Of a stretch of DNA of 8,683 bases, positions 1-5,234 are shown one piece after another. The notes under the pieces were generated by a model. That model had not been told where the DNA came from. It was given only the letters and a program-made list of their open reading frames with translations, and made no database searches. Position numbers and translations under genes: made by a program. The number at the start of each line of letters is the position of its first letter. The stretch's first letter is position 1. The DNA is from Alistipes sp. (GTDB taxonomy: Bacteria; Bacteroidota; Bacteroidia; Bacteroidales; Rikenellaceae). The DNA is taken from assembly GCA_029065825.1 (NCBI GenBank), contig JAIEHQ010000118.1, positions 1-8,683 on the forward strand, written 5' to 3'.

Positions 1-2
1 CC

Positions 3-719
3 GACGCTGCTGCCGACGAAGCAGGAAAAGCCGCAGTGCTCGCCGCTGCCGCCGAGAAAGAGGCCCGGGAGGCGGCGGATGCCGCCCAGGCTGCCGCCCG
101 GATCGCCGAGGCCGCCGCCGCCCGGGGAGCCGCCGCGCGCGATCTGATGCGCCGGGGGGAGGATTCCGGAGCGGAGAAGGGGGATGCGGCCGATCCGCTG
201 CATCGTCTGGCCGTGAAGACCAACCTGATCTACGACCTGGCGCTGATGCCCTCGCTCGAGGTGGAGTACCGCATCGACGACCGCTGGTCGGTCGGCGTGG
301 AGGGCGATGTGGCCTGGTGGCGCAACAGTCCGAAACACAAATATTATCAGGTGGCGGCCATCGTGCCCGAGGGGCGCTACTGGTTCCGCACGCGTAAGCC
401 CTGGCACGGCCATTACGTCGGCCTCTTCGCCGGCGGCACCTGGTACGACCTGGAGAACGGCGGCACCGGCTATCGCGGCGAGGCGTTTCTGGCGGGCATC
501 AGTTATGGCTACATGTGGCCCGTGTCGCGCTCGCTCTCTTTCGAGGCGGGAGTAGGCATCGGTTATGCGCGGGCGAAGTACGAGAAGTACCGCCCGCAGG
601 ACGGCCACTATCTTTATCAACAGACGAACCGGACGAACTATTTCGGTCCGTTGAAACTCAAATTGGCTCTCGTGTGGAGATTATGGGACGAAAACAGAGG
701 GAAAGGAGGCGCGCGATGA
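3..719 (+). CDS. DUF3575 family outer-membrane-type protein, 5' end cut off by window
   Basis: The frame is open from the first complete codon at position 3, so the GTG at 36 is not a convincing start and the true N-terminus lies upstream. The visible product has two parts. The first roughly 50 residues are an Ala/Glu/Arg-rich segment (repeated AAA, EAREAADAAQ-type runs), probably a helical or coiled linker. From about 213 to 690 comes a DUF3575-like domain starting VKTNLIYDLALMPSLEVEYR, with alternating aromatic/polar strands, RYWF, a Gly-rich GLFAGGTWYD turn and YGYMWPVSRSLSFEAGVGIG. The family is typical of Bacteroidetes and is predicted to form a small outer-membrane beta-barrel; such genes often sit at the head of fimbrillin loci. 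The function is not established. The stop overlaps the next start (ATGA, 716-719), implying translational coupling with the DUF5119 gene. A role in displaying or anchoring the pilus is inference. Confidence 0.8.
   Translation, partial: DAAADEAGKAAVLAAAAEKEAREAADAAQAAARIAEAAAARGAAARDLMRRGEDSGAEKGDAADPLHRLAVKTNLIYDLALMPSLEVEYRIDDRWSVGVEGDVAWWRNSPKHKYYQVAAIVPEGRYWFRTRKPWHGHYVGLFAGGTWYDLENGGTGYRGEAFLAGISYGYMWPVSRSLSFEAGVGIGYARAKYEKYRPQDGHYLYQQTNRTNYFGPLKLKLALVWRLWDENRGKGGAR
702..709 (+). promoter_or_regulatory. Strong Shine-Dalgarno sequence for the DUF5119 gene
   Basis: AAAGGAGG lies inside the last codons of the DUF3575 gene, six bases before the ATG at 716. It is a near-complete match to the canonical anti-SD. 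It supports 716 as the start over the in-frame upstream ATG at 515, which would overlap the DUF3575 gene by about 200 bases. Bacteroidetes genes seldom carry such a site. Confidence 0.6.
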
Positions 720-1747
720 AGGCGACGACTCGATTGCTGGCGGGCGTCGCGGGTGCGTGCGTCGCGGCGGCGCTGCTGGGCGGATGCCGCAAGGATTTGT
801 GCTACAACCATTATCGCGAGGCTCAGATCGCAACCGGATGGGAGTGCGTCTGGGAGCGCGATTACGGTCGCGGGTGGGCTGCGAAGTGGGATGCCGGGGA
901 TTTCGGCGTGGAGTACCTGTCGCTCGCGCCCGGACGGGCCTCGGGCGTGTCGGTAATCGACTACGATGCCGGGGGGCGCGCCACGCAGAACTTCTTCGCG
1001 CCCGACGGCGGTACGACGGTGCTTGCGGAGGGTCCCCATTCGTTCCTGTTCTACAACAACGACACCGAGTATATCGTTTTCAACGACATGGCTTCGTCGC
1101 CGGCGGCGAGCGCGACGACCACCTCGCGGTCGCGTGCGTCGTTCGTCAATCCGCATGCCGGCGAACGGACGGTCAATGCGCCCGACGTGCTCTACGGCGC
1201 TTTCCTGGAGGATGTTCCGGCGGTCGAGCTGCACCAGAGCATCGAACTGGCTGCGACGCTGCGTCCGCTGGTCTATACCTACCTGATCCGCTACCGGTTT
1301 GACCAGGGTGCCGAGCATGTCTCGCTGGCGCGCGGCGCGCTCTCGGGCATGGCCGAGTCGGTCTATCTGCGCGATGGCCGGACCAGCGACCGTGCGGCGA
1401 CCGTGCTCTACGACTGCACCCTCGCCGAGTGGGGCGTGCAGGCCGTCGTGAAGTCGTTCGGCGTTCCGGGATTTCCCGACGAATACTACAACCCCCGTGC
1501 CGGGGAGCAGACCCCGTCGCGCAGCTACGCATTGAACCTGGAGGTCCGGTTGCGCAACGGCAAGACGAAGAGTTTCGAATTCGACATTACGGACCAGATG
1601 CGCGATCAGCCGCGCGGCGGCGTGATCGTCGTCGGGGGGCTGGCGATTTCGGAGGAGGAGATCGGCTCCGACTCGGGATTCGACGTTACGGTCGAGGACT
1701 GGGGCGACTACGAGGATATCGACCTGCCCCTGAATCCGGCCCGGTAG
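716..1747 (+). CDS. DUF5119 family lipoprotein, candidate fimbrial anchor/assembly subunit
   Basis: A 343-aa protein. The ATG at 716 is chosen because it gives a clean lipoprotein signal (MKATTRLLAG, hydrophobic core, lipobox LGGC with Cys24), has a strong SD and overlaps the previous stop. Just after the lipid Cys comes RKDLCYNHY, then a long beta-rich region with PHSFLFYNNDTEYIVFND near residues 108-125; both are typical of DUF5119, a Bacteroidetes family found in fimbrillin operons and resembling Mfa2/FimB-type subunits. A Ser/Thr/Ala-rich patch (SSPAASATTTSRSR) follows at about 127-140. The C-terminus ends in acidic strands (VTVEDWGDYEDIDLPL). Unlike the four downstream products, no Thr-Arg-Ala/Gly site occurs in the 20-55 region, so the protein may stay lipidated and unprocessed, as FimB and Mfa2 anchors do. 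Family assignment is good; the anchor role is inference. Confidence 0.8.
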   Translation: MKATTRLLAGVAGACVAAALLGGCRKDLCYNHYREAQIATGWECVWERDYGRGWAAKWDAGDFGVEYLSLAPGRASGVSVIDYDAGGRATQNFFAPDGGTTVLAEGPHSFLFYNNDTEYIVFNDMASSPAASATTTSRSRASFVNPHAGERTVNAPDVLYGAFLEDVPAVELHQSIELAATLRPLVYTYLIRYRFDQGAEHVSLARGALSGMAESVYLRDGRTSDRAATVLYDCTLAEWGVQAVVKSFGVPGFPDEYYNPRAGEQTPSRSYALNLEVRLRNGKTKSFEFDITDQMRDQPRGGVIVVGGLAISEEEIGSDSGFDVTVEDWGDYEDIDLPLNPAR

Positions 1748-1783
1748 CTACACACATTTTTTAACCACTCAATACTCAAAATT

Positions 1784-2851
1784 ATGAAAAAAATCTATTT
1801 CCTGCTGGCCGTCGCCGCGATGACGATGACCGGTTGTTCGCAGTCCGAAGTCGTGGAGCGCGCCTCCGATGCCCAGACCGGGCGGATCAACTTCGCGAGC
1901 CACGTGAACAAAGGCACCCGTGCCATCGACAATGCCTCCTTCGACCAGTTCACGGTCTTCGGCTCCTATGCGATGCCTACCTCGGAGAAGCGCATAACCG
2001 TTTTCAACAGTCAGGCCGTAAAGAAGTCGGGCGACGGCTGGACGTATGCTGCGACGGATAACGATCTGCGCTACTGGGTCAAAGACGGTGCCTACAATTT
2101 CGCGGCCTACGGCATCGACGACAATACGCTGCCCGCCGGTACCAATGCCAACTTCAGAGACGACCGCTACCTGAACCTTACCGGTTTCCTCAGCAACGGC
2201 GCAAACCAGAAGGACCTGGTGTATGCCTATGCCGCCCACACTGCTCTGGAGACGGGAAATCCTGTCGTCGCGATGGAGTTCAAGCACGTTCTTTCGCGTA
2301 TTTCGTTCGTATTCAAGAACTCCTTCCCCGAAGGATACACGATCAAGATCGACAAGTTCAAGGTGGTAAACGTGCGTGACAAGGGTAATTTCTACGGCTC
2401 CGTTTTCGAAACGAACGGCACGAATCCCTGGGTGAATCCCAATCCGACGACCGGCGAATACGAGACTCCCGAGCGCAGTGCGGGCCGTCCCGAGATCGCG
2501 ATGAACTTCCCGACCGACGGCGAAAGCGCTGCAAGCGGTCAGAGCGCAACGACCGAGGCCGCTTACGTCATCCCGTTCGCTTATACCGAGGCGAACGTGC
2601 ATCTGGAGTTCCATCTGGCTGTAACGCGTACGGAGGGCGATCAGGAGATCGCTATCTTCGACAAGACGTACAACGCTCAGCTGATGCCCGAGTGGGTCAT
2701 GGGCCATCAGTATCGTTACACGATCGATCTTACCGGTTCCGAGGTAGGTCTCGAGCCGATCGTGTTCAGCGGTACGGTCGGCGACTGGTCCGACTGGGAG
2801 GATGTCGATGCCGGCAGTATCGAGGCTGGCAACCTGCCTGCGGAGCTGTAA
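1784..2851 (+). CDS. Fimbrillin family protein, probable major stalk pilin
   Basis: A 355-aa prefimbrillin. The N-terminus MKKIYFLLAVAAMTMTGC is a lipoprotein signal with lipobox MTGC (Cys18, the only Cys in the protein). NKGTRAID follows, with Arg46 before Ala47, the same residue at which P. gingivalis FimA is matured by Arg-gingipain. The N-terminal half has fimbrillin/Mfa-like strands (FTVFGSYAM, GWTY, LRYWVKDGAYNFAAYGID) and the motif MEFKHVLSRISF at 164-175, matched by LEFRHLL in both downstream fimbrillins. The C-terminus has WVMGHQYRYTIDLTG and VFSGTVGDWSDWEDVD, the usual closing strands. It starts 36 bases after the DUF5119 gene and is followed by a hairpin. Its DNA looks less GC-rich than its neighbours (28/60 GC at 2281-2340 against 43/60 at 3301-3360), compatible with high expression or separate exchange of the pilin gene. 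The stalk role is inferred from position, lack of internal Cys and base use. Confidence 0.82.
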   Translation: MKKIYFLLAVAAMTMTGCSQSEVVERASDAQTGRINFASHVNKGTRAIDNASFDQFTVFGSYAMPTSEKRITVFNSQAVKKSGDGWTYAATDNDLRYWVKDGAYNFAAYGIDDNTLPAGTNANFRDDRYLNLTGFLSNGANQKDLVYAYAAHTALETGNPVVAMEFKHVLSRISFVFKNSFPEGYTIKIDKFKVVNVRDKGNFYGSVFETNGTNPWVNPNPTTGEYETPERSAGRPEIAMNFPTDGESAASGQSATTEAAYVIPFAYTEANVHLEFHLAVTRTEGDQEIAIFDKTYNAQLMPEWVMGHQYRYTIDLTGSEVGLEPIVFSGTVGDWSDWEDVDAGSIEAGNLPAEL

Positions 2852-2878
2852 TCCCGAAATGAAGCGCGCCGCCCTCGT

Positions 2879-2909
2879 CATGTCGTGTCCCGCTACGGGA
2901 CACGACATG
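2879..2909 (+). promoter_or_regulatory. Intercistronic 14-bp perfect hairpin after the major fimbrillin
   Basis: CATGTCGTGTCCCG (2879-2892) is exactly complementary to CGGGACACGACATG (2896-2909), leaving a 3-base loop, CTA. A U-G pair (2878/2910) could extend the stem in RNA. No U-tract follows at once; the nearest T-run is TTTT at 2921-2924. A full intrinsic terminator is therefore unlikely, and a 3'-stabilising stem, processing site or weak attenuator fits better. It lies between the putative stalk gene and the accessory/tip genes, where it could lower downstream expression relative to the stalk. The structure is seen directly; the role is inference. Confidence 0.7.
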
Positions 2910-2956
2910 GACGGGAGGCGTTTTCGAATACGATTTCAAAATACCTGTCTATCATT

Positions 2957-3961
2957 ATGAGCAAAGGATTCCATCTCAGGCCGATGCTGCTGGTCATTGC
3001 GGCCGTGCTGCTGGCGTGCGGCTGTTCGGAGAGACCGGCCGACGGGGCCGCCGACCATGCGCGGGCGATGCGGTTCGGTACGGCCCGCGTGAGTACGCGC
3101 GGTGTGGTCGGAACGGCCGAACTGCAGGCCGCAGGCTCCGCCTTCGCCGTGTGGGGCATCTGCCGCAAAGGCGATGCCGCCCCGATCCGGGTGTTCGACG
3201 GCACGCGGGTGGTAAGCGACGGCGGGCAATGGAGCTACGGCGAGCCGCAGTACTGGCTCCCGACGTTTACCTACGACTTCCGCGCCCTCTATCCCGCCGA
3301 TCTTCCGGCGGGTGCCTCCGTCGCTTTCGCGGGCGACGGTCCCCATCTGACCGTCGGCGATTTCGATGCGGTTTCGGGTGTCGATCTGCTTGCCGCCTCG
3401 CCCGCACCGATCGAATGCGATCCCGGTCGGACGATGGGTCCCGTCAATCTCGAATTCCGCCACCTGCTCGCGCGCGTGCGCTTCGTCGGCCGCTCCGACG
3501 AGCAGCATCTCGGCACCGGGCGGCGGATCGTCATCGACCGGGCTGTGCTGTACGGCATCCGCACCCGGGGGGACTGGAGCGGCGCATCGTTCGCCGAGGA
3601 GCTTCCCGGCAGCTGGACTCCCCGCGGAGAGCTGCTCGGCGCGGAGTCCGGGACCTATGTCGCCGAGTCGGTCGAACTGGCGACCGACGGCACCGATCTG
3701 TTCGCCGACGAGCGGGCGCTCCTGTTCATTCCGCAGGAGCTGACGGATGCCGTGCTGGAGATAACCTACCACTACGACTGTTCCGAAAGCTACCGCTACA
3801 CCGGCCGTGTCGCCCTGAAGAGCGTTTCGGAACGGTGGGAGGCCGGCAAAAGCTACCGTTATCCCTTTACGATCAGCGACCGTATCTTTTTCGACACCCC
3901 TGCGGTTGAGGCGTGGCAGTACGCACCCATCAACGGCTCCGACTTCAATGTCGATCTCTGA
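2957..3961 (+). CDS. Fimbrillin family lipoprotein, accessory pilus subunit
   Basis: A 334-aa protein. The ATG at 2957 is preferred: it gives a lipoprotein signal (MSKGFHLRPMLLVIAAVLLACGC, lipid Cys21 or Cys23). An in-frame GTG at 2885 lies within the hairpin and would add an unlikely leader. The pre-mature segment RFGTARVSTRG has a Thr47-Arg48-Gly49 candidate processing site. The body looks like an Mfa-like fimbrillin N-domain: FAVWGIC, QWSYGEPQYWLPTFTYDFRALYP, then LEFRHLLARVRF at 165-176, aligned with the motif in the upstream pilin. Later come ALLFIPQELTDAVLEITYHY and WEAGKSYRYPFTISD, the usual closing strands, but the C-terminus is short and lacks the V..W acidic ending of the stalk pilin. 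It lies 105 bases after the stalk gene and 47 before the next. By analogy with FimC/FimD-like or Mfa3/4-like subunits it may join stalk to tip; its exact place in the fibre is unknown. Confidence 0.75.
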   Translation: MSKGFHLRPMLLVIAAVLLACGCSERPADGAADHARAMRFGTARVSTRGVVGTAELQAAGSAFAVWGICRKGDAAPIRVFDGTRVVSDGGQWSYGEPQYWLPTFTYDFRALYPADLPAGASVAFAGDGPHLTVGDFDAVSGVDLLAASPAPIECDPGRTMGPVNLEFRHLLARVRFVGRSDEQHLGTGRRIVIDRAVLYGIRTRGDWSGASFAEELPGSWTPRGELLGAESGTYVAESVELATDGTDLFADERALLFIPQELTDAVLEITYHYDCSESYRYTGRVALKSVSERWEAGKSYRYPFTISDRIFFDTPAVEAWQYAPINGSDFNVDL

Positions 3962-4008
3962 GGTCCGGAGGTGTCATGACAAAACCCCTATTTTTTCGAT
4001 ATAGCGAT

Positions 4009-5220
4009 ATGTGTAAATATTTGTCTTCCCTGTTGGCGGCGCTCCTGCTCGCGGCCTGTTCGGCTGCCGACGACCCGATGCCGTCCGGAGGTTACGGCGG
4101 CGATGTCATTTCGTTCGGCACGCCCCGGGTGTCGCTGGAGGAGTCTCGGACACGTGCCGAGCTGATGAACAGCCTCGCGCCCCGCAGCGTTTTCGGTGTC
4201 CTGGGCTATTGCATCCCCTATCAGTTGAATGAGGACGTCCCCGACTATCGGGGCGGCAATTCCGACTGGCTGACCAAGAAGTCCCTCTCCCATGCCGACG
4301 TGATGTACTGCGAACCCGTTTTCTTCGACGGTACCCGGTGCATTTACAGCAGCGACGGCGCGACTTTCAACCGCCCCCGGCGCTGGTACGCCGACGACGA
4401 CACGGGCGGGGTCGAGACCGGACGATTCCTCTATTCGTTCGTGGCCTACCATCCTTACGGAGCTGTCGGGCAGGGAGGCGGATTCGCCGTGTCGCCGGCC
4501 GATGCCCTGACGCGGGGCGTGCCGAAGCTGACCTATACCATGCCCTACGATGCGGGCGGCGACGCGGCCCGCGCGCTCGATCCGGACGCTTCGGCCGATG
4601 CCATGATCGCCGCCAGCTTCGACCACTCCTCCTCGCAGGGGGCCGTGCAGCTCGAGTTCCGGCATCTGCTCACGGGCCTGCGGCTGCAGATCAACAACTA
4701 CAACGCGGTGGACCGGGACGATCCCCAGGCCAACACCGTGACGATACACTCGCTCACGCTCAGTGGCGACTTCTACCGCACCGCCGAGATCGATTTCTCG
4801 CCGGCCGATCCCGTGATGTCGGTGGGCGACGAGACCTTCTCCGGCACTTTCCGCTTCATCGGGCAGGATGGCGGGGAGCAGTTCGCGCCCAACTCCGCCC
4901 GCGTGGTCGGCAGCACGCCCGACAACGAGCAGGGCACCGTGCTGCTGCTCCTGCCGAAGTTCGACGCCCGGGCCGAGGGGGCCACTTCGGCGGTTCCCTA
5001 CCTCGGCATGCGGAAGACCATCACGGTCGAGTACTCCTATCCGGACGGCGTGCGCGTGACCAAGGAGATCCCCGACTTCTCCCTGGGACGCGTTCCCGAG
5101 CAGGGAACGTGCTACACCATCAACCTGAACTTCATCGGCGATCAGCTGCTGCTCATGTTTACGGCCGATGCGATCGAGTATTGGGAGGAGGGTTCGAATA
5201 ACGTTATCATCATCAACTAA
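4009..5220 (+). CDS. Fimbrillin family lipoprotein, second accessory pilus subunit
   Basis: A 403-aa protein from the ATG at 4009, which directly begins a lipoprotein signal (MCKYLSSLLAALLLAAC, Cys17). An in-frame ATG at 3976 has GGAGGT a few bases upstream and would add 11 residues; the start is not settled. I prefer 4009 because the candidate processing site SRTRAEL (Arg49-Ala50) then sits at the same distance as in the neighbours. The mature part shows FGVLGYCIPYQ, a long loop region to about residue 200, and LEFRHLLTGLRLQINN at 215-230, the motif shared with both other fimbrillins. It ends with CYTINLNFIGDQLLLMFTADAIEYWEEGSNNVIIIN, a strand pair typical of fimbrillin C-termini with an unusual hydrophobic tail. 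It is larger than the stalk pilin, mostly through inserted loops (for example SSDGATFNRPRRWYADDDTGG). An accessory or sub-tip role is inferred from position before the tip-like gene, 14 bases downstream. Confidence 0.75.
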   Translation: MCKYLSSLLAALLLAACSAADDPMPSGGYGGDVISFGTPRVSLEESRTRAELMNSLAPRSVFGVLGYCIPYQLNEDVPDYRGGNSDWLTKKSLSHADVMYCEPVFFDGTRCIYSSDGATFNRPRRWYADDDTGGVETGRFLYSFVAYHPYGAVGQGGGFAVSPADALTRGVPKLTYTMPYDAGGDAARALDPDASADAMIAASFDHSSSQGAVQLEFRHLLTGLRLQINNYNAVDRDDPQANTVTIHSLTLSGDFYRTAEIDFSPADPVMSVGDETFSGTFRFIGQDGGEQFAPNSARVVGSTPDNEQGTVLLLLPKFDARAEGATSAVPYLGMRKTITVEYSYPDGVRVTKEIPDFSLGRVPEQGTCYTINLNFIGDQLLLMFTADAIEYWEEGSNNVIIIN

Positions 5221-5234
5221 AAACCGTGAATATT

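Noticed and set aside
515..715. Upstream in-frame start for the DUF5119 gene
   Set aside because: It would overlap the DUF3575 domain by about 200 bases and hide the lipoprotein signal that begins at 716.
1769..2908. 379-codon minus-strand open frame opposite the stalk fimbrillin
   Set aside because: Same shadow effect. It begins inside the hairpin, and the plus strand has a full lipoprotein fimbrillin.
2879..2909. Inverted repeat as a recombinase site for a phase-variable promoter
   Set aside because: The two arms are only 3 bases apart, with no invertible segment, no second copy seen and no recombinase gene in the window.
2885..2956. GTG start for the first accessory fimbrillin
   Set aside because: It lies within the hairpin stem and would put 24 polar residues before a proper lipoprotein signal.
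2918..2956. Internal promoter before the accessory fimbrillin
   Set aside because: TACCTGTC (2942-2949) matches only four of the six fixed positions of TAnnTTTG, and no -33 element is convincing.
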